44,215 nt of DNA, taken from contig JAGGXZ010000149.1 in NCBI GenBank assembly GCA_021162805.1, positions 1 through 44,215 on the forward strand, in the 5' to 3' direction. Positions 1 to 7,863 of the stretch are shown piece after piece. The DNA is from Candidatus Poribacteria bacterium (GTDB lineage Bacteria > Poribacteria > WGA-4E > B28-G17). Position numbers and translations under genes: made by a program. The notes under the pieces were generated by a model. The model was not told the origin of the DNA and did not search any database. It was given only the letters and a program-made list of their open reading frames with translations. The stretch's first letter is position 1. Every line of letters begins with the position of its first letter.

Positions 1-28
1 CCTTTCGTTTGGAGTTAGGAAAGTGGAG

Positions 29-66
29 GGGGGAATATTTCCCCCTGCCCCTTCAGGTATTATAAT
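29..66 (+). promoter_or_regulatory. Leader with hairpin and possible -10 box
   Basis: A perfect 7-bp hairpin (GGGGGAA/TTCCCCC, positions 29-45, 3-nt loop) is followed by a TATAAT at 61-66, about 55 bases before the first gene. There is no good -35 box at 17 bp (TTTCCC) and no T-run after the hairpin, so both a terminator reading and a promoter reading are weak. Confidence 0.3.
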
Positions 67-120
67 ACTTTCAGCCTTTTGTGTTTGACAATACCATTTA
101 AGAGGAAGAGAGGTAAAACC

Positions 121-1350
121 ATGATAGCGCATATCTTGTTCACGGGCATGTTAACCTTCGGCGGATTCGATCTCTCATCCTACGAGGGTGGAGCGAAGGA
201 TGCCACTGAGGCGATTCAGGGGATGCTCGATAAGGCAGGCGAGAAGGGCGGCGGGGAGGTCTTTTTGCCCGCCGGGAGATATAGAATTGAGGGGAGCTTG
301 CGGGTTCCTCCGGGTGTGACGCTGACCGGCACGTGGCGGTCACCCCATCATTCTGAAGGATTACGGGGAACGGTTCTGCTCGCATATGGAGGTCGGGGCG
401 ATCAGAGTGGTCCCGCCCTCATAGAGCTCAGCCCGTCATCTGCCGTCAGGGGACTGACGATCCTCTATCCGGAGCAGACCGTTCCGGAGGTCATCCCGTA
501 TCCACCGGCGATTCGGGGCAGTGGAATGCACTCGTCCGTTATGGACGTCACCCTCGTCAACTCTTACATCGGAATCGATTTCAACCGTCCTCACGAGCTA
601 CACTACATCCGAAACGTCTTCGGCTGTCCCCTGAGAATCGGCGTCATCATAGATGGATGCACCGATATAGGAAGGGTTGAAAACGTCCATTTCAACCCCC
701 ATTACTGGGCCAGATCCGGTGCTCAGAACGTCCCCGATTGGAAGGCGCTCTTGAGATATATCTGGGAAAACTGCGAGGCGTTCGTGATAGGACGATCCGA
801 CTGGGAGTATCATCTGAACACCTTCAGCTATGGCTGCCATATCGGCTATCACTTCGTTAAGAGTGAGCACGGCGCATGCAACGGCAACTTCCTGGGGATA
901 GCCGCCGATTGGGCTTGGCGGGCGCTTTTGGTGGAACAGACTCAGAGACCCGGCCTGCTCATAACCAACGGCGAATGGGTTGGAGGAGAGGGTTCAGATG
1001 CGATGATTGAGGTCGCGGAGGGGAACGAAGGGGTCATTCAGCTTTCCAACTGCAGCTTCTGGGGCCCGGCCGAACGTATAGCGTTGATAGCCGGAAGGGG
1101 CGTGGTGACCTTCTCCCAATGCAACTTCTGCCAATGGGACCACAGCAAACGTGGATATCCGGCCATAGAGGCCGTGGGCGGCTCCCTCATCGTCCAGGGT
1201 TCGACCTTCTGGCTCGATAAAGCCCATCTCCTGCTTTCCGGCGATCTGAAGTCGGCGATCGTAAACGGCAACCTCTTCAGGGGAGAGCCCAGGATCGAAA
1301 ACCGAGGCGATGCCGATCTTCAGGTTGGGCTTAATTCATCGATGAAATAA
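121..1350 (+). CDS. Pectate-lyase-like right-handed beta-helix protein
   Basis: 409 residues. The N-terminal part has the layout of the Pectate_lyase_3 / GH28-like superfamily: an opening 'DLSSYEGGAKDATEAIQ' type motif, then GGGEVFLPAGRYRI and a strand-rich region ending in PPGVTLTG, followed by repeated short beta-helix rungs. Such proteins bind or cleave polysaccharides, usually outside the cytoplasm. The start at 121 is chosen because AGAGGT lies just upstream; an in-frame ATG at 79 lacks this signal and adds 14 polar residues. The N-terminus has only a short hydrophobic stretch (MIAHILFTGMLTFGG), so export is uncertain. No catalytic residues can be assigned with confidence. The next gene begins 17 bases downstream, consistent with a shared transcript. 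Confidence 0.7.
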   Translation: MIAHILFTGMLTFGGFDLSSYEGGAKDATEAIQGMLDKAGEKGGGEVFLPAGRYRIEGSLRVPPGVTLTGTWRSPHHSEGLRGTVLLAYGGRGDQSGPALIELSPSSAVRGLTILYPEQTVPEVIPYPPAIRGSGMHSSVMDVTLVNSYIGIDFNRPHELHYIRNVFGCPLRIGVIIDGCTDIGRVENVHFNPHYWARSGAQNVPDWKALLRYIWENCEAFVIGRSDWEYHLNTFSYGCHIGYHFVKSEHGACNGNFLGIAADWAWRALLVEQTQRPGLLITNGEWVGGEGSDAMIEVAEGNEGVIQLSNCSFWGPAERIALIAGRGVVTFSQCNFCQWDHSKRGYPAIEAVGGSLIVQGSTFWLDKAHLLLSGDLKSAIVNGNLFRGEPRIENRGDADLQVGLNSSMK

Positions 1351-1367
1351 GGAAAGAGGATGAGATC

Positions 1368-2400
1368 GTGATTCCGGCGTCATATGTCAAGGCTGTCGTT
1401 ATCGCCGTATTGCTGATCGGCATATCGAAAACCGGGTGGGGTTTCGATATCCTCTCCTCCGCCCGTTTGAGGCCCGGCGAAAGGCATGTGATCCGTTTCG
1501 ATGCGCCGCGCACGCCCACCGGACTGGAGGTGGTTCTCATGCTCAAGGCACGGCTTGATAATCCTAAAGTGGCGGGTTACAACGCGGCATCGCGTCTGTG
1601 GCTCAACGGCAGACCGATCGGCGGCAAGCGATTGTTAGATCGACCTCAGATCATGACGATAGCGGACGGGAGAGCGTTGTCCGCAGCTCAGATCGACAAC
1701 CTTTATGTTCCCTACGCGCCCGATTTTGAGGCGACGGATAGAGATCCGAGCTATGCGCTGCGTGGCGTCAAAGCATGTCAATTTACGCTGCGCGTCACCG
1801 ACCTGCTGAGGGAAGGGGAGAACGAGCTGGTTATTCAGAACGCCGGACGCGGCGGCATCAAACATGTGCTTGTCATAGCGGACGGTCGGATCGAATATCG
1901 GGCTCCCGTCAAGCCGAAACCGGAGACGAAGGTTGCATTTCCCCCGCTTCGTGGAGACCGGCTCCATCAGCAACTGTGTCCGCTCGCACCTCTTCACGCC
2001 CATCGTTCTCGGCGATCATCTGACGGAGCGAAACGAGACCGACGCATACCGGACGATGCTCCGGGCGCTCGATTACGGCTGCGTCTACTACTGGTATCAT
2101 GACCTGCAGGTCGGTATCCCGGCTCATTATCACCTGACCCGATATATGTTCCCGATCGCCCCGATCGAATTACACGAGGGCTTCATCATCGGCGAGGAGC
2201 GCATCGTCACCAACCGCAGCGGTCTGTTCGGGTGGAACGATGCCTCAGAACGTGAGGTTCACGTGTTCGACGACGAGGGACGAGAGGTGGAGCGAAAGTT
2301 AGCGTCGCGCTACGCGAAGCTCATCGAGCGTGACGGAAAAACCTTCACCGAACTGCGTCTTCCGGAGGGGTGGAGCGCGGCGATCATTCGGAGGAGATGA
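1368..2400 (+). pseudogene. Broken exported protein (internal deletion with frame change)
   Basis: The first part (1368 to about 1935) starts with GTG after a GAAAGAGGA site. It encodes a signal-peptide-like N-terminus (VIAVLLIGISKTGWG) and a beta-sandwich-like region that ends around KPKPETKVAFPP. The second part continues in another frame (about 1940-2400) with coherent protein: RFVETGSISNCVRSHLF, YYWYHDLQVGIPAHYH, and a C-terminal beta-rich tail ending at the TGA of 2398-2400. The two parts look like the N- and C-termini of one larger secreted protein whose middle was lost, with the junction near 1935-1950. After the junction, the first frame runs into arginine-rich nonsense to 2102. I do not recognise the family. 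The C-terminal half resembles ends of glycoside-hydrolase-like barrel proteins, but this is only an impression. Confidence 0.6.
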
Positions 2401-2423
2401 TGACCTAAGGTGAGGTGTAGATC

Positions 2424-3707
2424 ATGGGGAAGCTCAGCTTAGGGGTTTTCCGCGTGGACGTCACGCCGCCGGTGGGGCATCCGCTATGCGCGGGATGGAC
2501 GAATCCCGTCGTGGGTGTTTCCGACCCGCTGTACGCCTTAGGCGTGGTATTGGTCGGCGATGACGATCCCATCGTGCTTTGCGCCGTGGACTGGTGTGAG
2601 ATCAGCAACGGCGACCATATCCAATGGCGCGAGGCGCTTGCAAAAGCCGCTGATACTATCCCCGATAGGGTGGCTGTACAGTGTATCCATCAACATAACG
2701 CGCCGTGGCCCGATCATATGGCTGAGGAGCTTGTCATCCATTACGATGTGCCGATGCACGTGATGGATATCGCGTGGTGCGAAAGAGCGCTTGAGCGGGT
2801 TGCGGATGCGGTACGCGGAACGTTGCACACAACTCAGCCCGTCACACATATCGACATCGGGCAGGCGAAGGTGGAGAAGGTCGCCTCCAATCGGCGCGTC
2901 CTCGGAGCCGACAGCAGGGTGAAGGCCGTCCGCTGGACGGCGTGTAAGGATCCCGCTGTGCGCGCCGAGCCGGAGGGATTGATCGATCCGTATCTCAAGA
3001 CGGTGAGGTTCTGGAACGGCGAACAGAAGCTGGCGGCGCTGCATTACTACGCCGTACACCCGTGTAGTTACTACGGCGATGGATGGGTGACGAGCGATTT
3101 CGTCGGCTTAGCGCGCGAACGACGCACACGGGAGGAGGACGTGCCACATATCTACTTCACGGGCTGCGCGGGGAACGTCACACCGGGCAAGTATAACGAC
3201 GGCTCGCCCGAAAATCGTCCCGTCCTGACCGATCGGATTTACAGGGCGATGGTGGCCTCTGAGGAAAAGGCCGAGCGGGTACCCGCGGATGAGTTGGAAT
3301 GGCGTGTGAAGGGCGTTGTGCTGCCGCCGCGCGAGGATCTGAATGAGCCTACGCTGCTGGCGAAGATCACTGATCCCGCTCAATCGGTCAAGGAGCGCAT
3401 TCGCGCCGCATTACAGATGGCATACCTGCGGCGGTCATCGATCCCCATCTCCCTGACATGTCTTCACATCGGCGGTCGCGTCTGCCTGTTACATCTGCCC
3501 GGCGAGGCGTTCGTGGAATATCAGCTCTTCGCCCAAGAGCAACGTCCCGATCTCTTCGTGGCCGTCGCGAGCTACGGCGACTGCGGCACGGGCTATATAC
3601 CGCTGGCGAAATCGTTCGCCGAGGGCGGTTACGAGCCGACGGACGCCTTCGTGTCACCCGAAGCGGAGGGGATACTGAAGGAGGCGATAGCGTCTCTGGT
3701 TCAATGA
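2424..3707 (+). CDS. Neutral/alkaline ceramidase-like protein
   Basis: 427 residues. It begins with the characteristic LGVFRVDVTPPVGHPLCAGW motif and has CIHQHNAPWP (the His-rich segment of the N-terminal catalytic domain), HPCSYYGDG and FTGCAGNVTPGKYND, all typical of the neutral/alkaline non-lysosomal ceramidase family (PF04734-like). Members are zinc amidases, but many environmental paralogues act on unknown substrates. There is no signal peptide, unlike classical secreted ceramidases, and the protein is shorter than the roughly 650-750-residue enzymes that also carry a C-terminal Ig-like domain. The ATG at 2424 follows AAGGTGAGG. It lies 23 bases after the broken gene upstream. A remnant of a second homologue lies directly downstream on the opposite strand. 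Confidence 0.75.
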   Translation: MGKLSLGVFRVDVTPPVGHPLCAGWTNPVVGVSDPLYALGVVLVGDDDPIVLCAVDWCEISNGDHIQWREALAKAADTIPDRVAVQCIHQHNAPWPDHMAEELVIHYDVPMHVMDIAWCERALERVADAVRGTLHTTQPVTHIDIGQAKVEKVASNRRVLGADSRVKAVRWTACKDPAVRAEPEGLIDPYLKTVRFWNGEQKLAALHYYAVHPCSYYGDGWVTSDFVGLARERRTREEDVPHIYFTGCAGNVTPGKYNDGSPENRPVLTDRIYRAMVASEEKAERVPADELEWRVKGVVLPPREDLNEPTLLAKITDPAQSVKERIRAALQMAYLRRSSIPISLTCLHIGGRVCLLHLPGEAFVEYQLFAQEQRPDLFVAVASYGDCGTGYIPLAKSFAEGGYEPTDAFVSPEAEGILKEAIASLVQ

Positions 3708-3731
3708 TCGGACGCTATGAGCGGCGATCAG

Positions 3732-4257
3732 TCACAGCCGATGGATGATCTCGAGGGCCTTCCGTTCATAAATCTTCTGCCATTCCGGGGCCAGCAGGCA
3801 TTCCGTCACTTCATAACCGCCCCTGTCATAAGCATCGGCTGGTGGACCATAGTGTATGTAGCCGTTGGAGAAAGGCACGATGAAGGTGTACTTGTAAGGC
3901 GAGGCCTTTTTGATATTCAAGCCGATTTCGATGAGCAGCTCCGCCGGGGATGTGATCAACACACAGTCGCCGATCCTGATGCCCTGCACTTCCGCCGATA
4001 TGGTCGGCGAACCCGATTCCTCGTTGATCGCCTGATGTTTCTCCAGCGTGGCGATTTTGTCCTGGATCCTCGCCAGCCTTTCCATGGCGCGGATGTTATT
4101 GAGATACTTGTCGATCTGTCGACTGTTCCAGGCGTCCATGGCCACGAGATCATCGCTGCCTACTTTCTCGGCCTGTAGATAGCGGTAGGAATGGTGCAGC
4201 GGATAGTCGGGATGGAGGGCGTATTGGATATACAGCGGGAGAAACGTCTTGAAGTTT
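3732..4257 (-). pseudogene. C-terminal remnant of a second ceramidase-like gene
   Basis: On the minus strand about 175 residues can be read that parallel the end of the neighbouring ceramidase-like protein. 'IRIGDCVLITSPAELLIEIG' corresponds to the intact copy's 'HIGGRVCLLHLPGEAFVEY', and 'GGYEVTECLLAPE' corresponds to 'GGYEPTDAFVSPE'. The N-terminal two thirds, including the His-rich catalytic segment, are missing. Coding sense is lost near 4250, exactly where the transposase remnant begins. The likely history is disruption by insertion and deletion. The fragment is convergent with the intact copy, 24 bases apart, so an inverted duplication is possible, though the sequences have diverged strongly. 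Confidence 0.7.
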
Positions 4258-4887
4258 AAACTCGTGGATCGCAGTGACCTCAGCACAATAGGACTCCTTT
4301 ACGCGATAAAAGGAGCAGGCCAAAAAGCATTCTACAGATGGTTCAAGAGGGATTATCTTCATCTCTTCCCTCATCTTCCTGAAAGGACAAGACTTTTCAG
4401 GTTGTTCAAGACACATTTCAATTGGACAGAACGGTTCATGGCAGACCCCACCATCATGGGAGTAGCTGATAGCTACGGCATAGAGTTCATCCATCCCATA
4501 AGGGAAGGAAGAAGCAAAAGACAGATTTATCCCTCTTATCCAGAAATTCGATGGAAGAATGATAATTCTGGTTGATACAAGCTTCCACTCCCGCGATGGT
4601 GACCCTCCAAATATGAAAGTTTGCAAGGGAGGTCAGTGGAACGTGAGGATGTTGATTGGGATTGTCCTTTCCATGCTGAGCCAAGTGTGTCACATAAAGG
4701 AACTCCCTCACAGGGTGTGGCTGTATTTCAAAGCTCACTTGGCTTACATAATGGCTGCTTTCAACATCTTGGCTCTGTGGAATGGGTTGGAAGCTGATGA
4801 GAATGGATTCGTTCATCTCTCTATCGCCCGTTCCTGCCTATAACTAGCACCATTGGTTACTAAATCATACAATCATTGAAAAGCCCT
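4249..4887 (+). mobile_element. Degenerate IS982-like transposase remnant with one IS end
   Basis: Two plus-strand reading frames give one transposase-like protein. From 4249 to about 4515 it reads FKRDYLHLFPHLPERTRL, ADSYGIEFIHPIREGRSKRQI. From about 4515 to 4843 another frame reads KVCKGGQWNVRM, HRVWLYFKAHLAY, NGLEADENGFVHLSIA. The order and wording fit an IS982/IS4-like DDE transposase, but the family call is from memory of its C-terminal wording only. The N-terminus is missing at the junction with the ceramidase remnant and the frame breaks near 4515, so the element cannot move by itself. The sequence at 4859-4887, just after the stop, is found again in inverse orientation at 43985-44013 and is taken as the right terminal sequence. 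Confidence 0.6.
4859..4887 (-). repeat. 29-nt IS end, copy 1
   Basis: Read inward on the minus strand this begins AGGGCTTTTCAATGATTG. All 29 bases recur exactly on the plus strand at 43985-44013, and similarity stops abruptly on the inner side. Its place 16 bases after the transposase stop fits a terminal inverted repeat. Confidence 0.65.
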
Positions 4888-4918
4888 CGCCGGGTGGTCG
4901 AGTGAACGTCGAGGTAAT

Positions 4919-4947
4919 TTGACATCCCACTAATGCCGATGTAATAT
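4919..4947 (+). promoter_or_regulatory. Sigma-70-like promoter TTGACA-N17-TAATAT
   Basis: The -35 box is a perfect TTGACA (4919-4924), the spacer is 17 bp, and the -10 is TAATAT (4942-4947). No good small gene follows, so it may provide a second, longer transcript into the caspase-like gene about 350 bases downstream, or be a relic of the IS junction. Confidence 0.45.
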
Positions 4948-5037
4948 AACAGGTGAAGGTGACAGATTAAGTGAACGGGGTCTGTGCAGAAAAATCTACA
5001 CCGTATGTGATCCGTGCCGGATTTATCCACCTTAAGC

Positions 5038-5055
5038 TTGGCACATTGATTGCTT
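5038..5055 (+). promoter_or_regulatory. Sigma-54 (-24/-12) promoter candidate
   Basis: The sequence TTGGCAC-ATTGA-TTGCT matches the sigma-54 consensus TGGCAC-N5-TTGCW, with GG and GC separated by exactly 10 bases. It lies about 250 bases before the caspase-like gene. The same gene group encodes a sigma-54 activator with an intact GAFTGA loop, which supports a functional reading. Confidence 0.65.
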
Positions 5056-5064
5056 TATGAAAGA

Positions 5065-5086
5065 TAAACGCTCATATTATCGCTGA
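5065..5086 (+). repeat. 22-nt motif shared with 42491-42512
   Basis: TAAACGCTCATATTATCGCT plus GA. The same 22 bases with one change occur on the minus strand at 42491-42512, just before the arylsulfotransferase-like gene. The motif contains a TATTAT and may be part of a promoter or a remnant of a common mobile element. Confidence 0.4.
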
Positions 5087-5138
5087 GTGTAGCAGAGATT
5101 TTTAAAGCTACCGTCCGCTGCTTATAGGTCATTTTATC

Positions 5139-5194
5139 GTCATTTGTAGTCATTAATGACGGCGAAGCCAAATGACTTAATGACTACAAATGAC
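5139..5194. repeat. Inverted repeat, GTCATTTRTR element copy 1
   Basis: Perfect 18-bp arms (5139-5156 and 5177-5194; the left arm starts GTCATTTGTAGTCATT) enclose AATGACGGCGAAGCC, whose first bases overlap the left arm. The AATGACGGCGAAGCC core and the GTCATTTRTR unit recur at 26847-26890 and 41088-41156. A single-stranded copy would form a long hairpin. The palindrome argues for a small dispersed repeat rather than a protein site. Confidence 0.7.
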
Positions 5195-5230
5195 AGCTGA
5201 TCTATGGACGGCGGACAATTAGCCATAGAT

Positions 5231-5260
5231 AGTACGGGCGAAAAATCTTTCGCCCCTACT
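5231..5260. repeat. GGGGCGAAA-type palindrome
   Basis: Arms of 13 bp (5231-5243 and 5248-5260) with one mismatch and a 4-nt loop. The right arm read outward is TTTCGCCCCTACT, the same GTAGGGGC-type end as the palindrome at 40111-40136. It lies just before the Shine-Dalgarno site of the caspase-like gene. Confidence 0.55.
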
Positions 5261-5304
5261 CAAGGGAAATAAGAACGAGAATAAAAATTTAGGAGGTTGA
5301 TCCG

Positions 5305-7341
5305 GTGATGAAACGCGTATGTCTTTTGGTTATGATCATGCTGACGGTTTTTCTCTCCTCCGGTTTTCACCATGCCTCGGCGGAGGGATATGCCGTCTTG
5401 GTCGGGATAAACGACTACATGTATATAACACCCAAACTGAATTTCTGCGAGAACGATGTGAAGGCGTTCAAGCAAATCCTGATCGAGAAGGCGGGGTTTA
5501 AGCCGCAGAACATAAAGGTGCTGCTGAGCAAAGATGCCACCAAGGTGAATATAATGAAAGCCATAACTCAGTGGCTCGCCGACAGGGTGAAACCTGGAGA
5601 TAAGACCATCTTCTACTTCAGTGGACATGGCGTACAACTTTCGGACGATAACGGCGATGAGGCGGATGGGAAGGATGAAGTGCTGTGTGCCTATGATTCA
5701 GCATTGTACGATATAACCTTCATAAGGGATGATGAGCTGGATAGATGGTTCCATAAGATAAACACCACCGATAAAATCGTCGTTCTGGATTGTTGCCACT
5801 CCGGCACAGCCACCAAGGACGCCTCCATATGGAACACGGTCAAGGAGTATTACCCGGACCCGAAAAACCCGATCAAACACGTCACGGGGAAGGAGCTGGA
5901 GAAATTCAAGGATTACATCGATGAGGATTACCTCGCGTCGGCTAAGGGTCTAACCGGATTCAGGGAAACCTTTGAGAACACGGTTCTGGTCTCGGCCTGT
6001 GATGCGAATCAGGTCGCCGTCGAATCGCAGAAGGTGGGACACGGCCTGTTGACCTATTATCTGACGAAAGGATTGGCGGGGCCCGCGGATCTCAACAAAG
6101 ACGGCGTTATCACGGTGGAGGAGGCAGCTACCTTCGCCAGAAAACACATCAAATCGGATGGATATGAGCAGGACCCTCAGCTTGAGGGCGATTATGTCGG
6201 GAAGAGCTTCGTCGGAGCTGTGGAGACGACCATACCGTACGGCCTGGTTAAGTCCGTATCCGGCAAAACGGTAAAGCTCAGCCTGGGGAAGAAGGACGAT
6301 ATGGTCGAGGGATCGATCTACACGATCTTCCCATCCGATGCCACCCAGCTCACAAGCCAGGGCAAGGGCAAGGTGAAGATCGTCTCCCTCTCCGAGAACG
6401 AATCGCTCGCCACGCTGATAGACGGCGCCGTCTCTCAGGGCGATAAAGCCGTTTTGTACGCAAAACCGATCACCTCCTCTAAACTCCTCATCTACCTCGA
6501 AGACCCGATAACCGATGAGGACTCACCGCTTTTCAAGAGGTTCGCGGGACAGCTCAAATCTGCCATGACCTCATCGCTTAAGAAACAAAGGTTCATTCAA
6601 CTGGTTGACCGTAACGTCGTGCCCGATAAGTTCATCAAAACCTGGATCTCCAAGACCGACGGCGGCAAGATGCTAAAGGTAAGGATGAAGGTCATAAACG
6701 TGAACCTGAACAAGTCGTGGCAACCCTACGAGATAAAATCCTCACCTGGCAAGCTCGCTGAAGCAGGCAGGAAGCTGATCGAGAAGGCGACCGAGGACGA
6801 GCTGAAAATGGGATACGTCCTGAAAAACCTCATCGCCATTAAAAACCCCGCTCAAGCGTTCAAGATCAATCTTTCAGTGGATAAAGAGGTCTATAAGATC
6901 GGCGATACGGTCAAAATCACGGTTCAACCGGAGCGAGATTGTTATATAACCGTCCTCGACATAACCACCAGCGGAAAGGCCTACGTGCTTTTCCCGAATC
7001 AGTATGAGAAGGAGAACCTGGTAAGGGCAGGCCAGCGATTTACCATACCATCGGTAGGGGATTACGAGATCGAGGTGGGAGGCCCTCCGGGGATCGAGAT
7101 GGTGAAGGTAATAGCTACGACGAAACCGTTGGATCTCAGTTCGCTCAATCCGGATGATCCAAACTCTCCGATCAAGTTTTTCTCCTCGGATAACCTCTTC
7201 CAGCTGGTCGATCTGCCGACCAAAGATCTCAACCTCGTCCCCGTTAATCAATGGGCGACCGAATCCGTCACCTTCAAGATAGGCGAGAGGAACATATACA
7301 AGGAGGAACGCGAGCCCCTGATCCTGCCCATGCTTGAATAA
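5305..7341 (+). CDS. Secreted caspase-like (peptidase C14) protein with DUF4384-like domain
   Basis: 678 residues. A signal peptide (residues 1 to about 27, ending HHASAEG) precedes a caspase/metacaspase-fold domain. That domain has GYAVLVGINDY at its start, the catalytic His in FYFSGHGVQ (His108) and the catalytic Cys in VVLDCCHSGT (Cys164). A segment DLNKDGVITVEEA near residue 258 looks like an EF-hand-type calcium loop. The C-terminal part, from about residue 520 (VYKIGDTVKITVQPERDCYITVLDI, followed by a GKAYVLFPNQ motif), matches the DUF4384 domain often fused to bacterial caspase homologues. Both dyad residues are present, so proteolytic activity, probably in the periplasm, is plausible; the target is unknown. 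AGGAGG at 5291 serves either GTG 5305 (8 bases) or ATG 5308. The gene follows a sigma-54 promoter candidate and precedes the HIRAN-like and NtrC-like genes. Confidence 0.85.
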   Translation: MMKRVCLLVMIMLTVFLSSGFHHASAEGYAVLVGINDYMYITPKLNFCENDVKAFKQILIEKAGFKPQNIKVLLSKDATKVNIMKAITQWLADRVKPGDKTIFYFSGHGVQLSDDNGDEADGKDEVLCAYDSALYDITFIRDDELDRWFHKINTTDKIVVLDCCHSGTATKDASIWNTVKEYYPDPKNPIKHVTGKELEKFKDYIDEDYLASAKGLTGFRETFENTVLVSACDANQVAVESQKVGHGLLTYYLTKGLAGPADLNKDGVITVEEAATFARKHIKSDGYEQDPQLEGDYVGKSFVGAVETTIPYGLVKSVSGKTVKLSLGKKDDMVEGSIYTIFPSDATQLTSQGKGKVKIVSLSENESLATLIDGAVSQGDKAVLYAKPITSSKLLIYLEDPITDEDSPLFKRFAGQLKSAMTSSLKKQRFIQLVDRNVVPDKFIKTWISKTDGGKMLKVRMKVINVNLNKSWQPYEIKSSPGKLAEAGRKLIEKATEDELKMGYVLKNLIAIKNPAQAFKINLSVDKEVYKIGDTVKITVQPERDCYITVLDITTSGKAYVLFPNQYEKENLVRAGQRFTIPSVGDYEIEVGGPPGIEMVKVIATTKPLDLSSLNPDDPNSPIKFFSSDNLFQLVDLPTKDLNLVPVNQWATESVTFKIGERNIYKEEREPLILPMLE

Positions 7342-7362
7342 TCCGGGCACATAATGTAAAAT
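7334..7362 (+). promoter_or_regulatory. Promoter TTGAAT-N17-TAAAAT over the caspase stop codon
   Basis: The -35 box (7334-7339) overlaps the TAA of the caspase-like gene, the spacer is 17 bp and the -10 is TAAAAT (7357-7362). It could drive the HIRAN-like and NtrC-like genes independently of the upstream promoter. Confidence 0.55.
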
Positions 7363-7399
7363 AGCGTCCGCCAAATCTCTCCGAGGAGGGAATTACCGC

Positions 7400-7861
7400 A
7401 TGCCAGAGGACGCAATCGAAGCTGAGGTGATCGGTACAGAGGAATTTTACCCTCATACCGCTTCTCCAGGCGAAGAGGTGAAACTGTATAGACGTTTGGA
7501 GGATATGTACAAACCCAACGCTATAGCCGTGTTGAATCAGAAGGACGAACCTATAGGATACCTCGATCCATCGATCGCCGAGGAGATATTGGTGAAGATG
7601 AAAGAGGGGATCAAATTCAGGTGCGTTGTGACGGGCAAGGAAGAGGATGATAAGATCCTGATACGTATCTTTGAACTGGGGAAACCCGAGATCGAGCCCG
7701 CCTACCCGGGGGAAGAGGAGCTGGAGGAACTGCTGCTGGAAGAAGAGGAGGATGAAGAGGAGGAACTGGACGTGTTAAACATATCGGCCGTGCCCATCGT
7801 TGAGATAGATACCGAGGATGTACCCATCCCCATCGAGGAGATCGAAGGGGAAGAAGAGTAA
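7400..7861 (+). CDS. Acidic HIRAN-like domain protein
   Basis: 153 residues. Residues about 25-75 resemble a HIRAN domain: LYRRLEDMYKPNAIAV, then PIGYLDPSIAEEIL and a short strand FRCVVTG, like the 'DPNAIAV..IGYVP' pattern of that family. HIRAN domains bind 3' ends of single-stranded DNA in helicases such as HLTF. Stand-alone versions occur in bacteria with unknown roles. The last half is extremely acidic, with runs of Glu between residues 110 and 125, which could be an unstructured tail or a nucleic-acid mimic. There is no signal peptide, so it is cytoplasmic. It sits 2 bases before the sigma-54 activator gene, so the two are almost certainly co-transcribed. The HIRAN assignment is by pattern only. 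Confidence 0.65.
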   Translation: MPEDAIEAEVIGTEEFYPHTASPGEEVKLYRRLEDMYKPNAIAVLNQKDEPIGYLDPSIAEEILVKMKEGIKFRCVVTGKEEDDKILIRIFELGKPEIEPAYPGEEELEELLLEEEEDEEEELDVLNISAVPIVEIDTEDVPIPIEEIEGEEE

Positions 7862-7863
7862 CG

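Larger units (their letters stand above)
4888..5304. other. Long intergenic region with promoters and repeats, no gene
   Basis: No credible coding sequence was found in these 417 bases. They hold the two promoter candidates (4919-4947, 5038-5055), a 22-nt motif shared with 42491-42512, a long inverted repeat (5139-5194) and a palindrome (5231-5260). A transcript starting at the sigma-54 site would have a leader of roughly 240 bases containing both hairpins. Confidence 0.7.

Noticed and set aside
1368-2102. Programmed frameshift in the broken exported protein
   Set aside because: No slippery heptamer is seen at the junction, and the two parts look like distant regions of a longer protein, so an internal deletion explains it better.
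4888-5304. Small RNA or riboswitch upstream of the caspase-like gene
   Set aside because: The hairpins are explained by repeats that also occur elsewhere; no known riboswitch core or conserved leader is visible.
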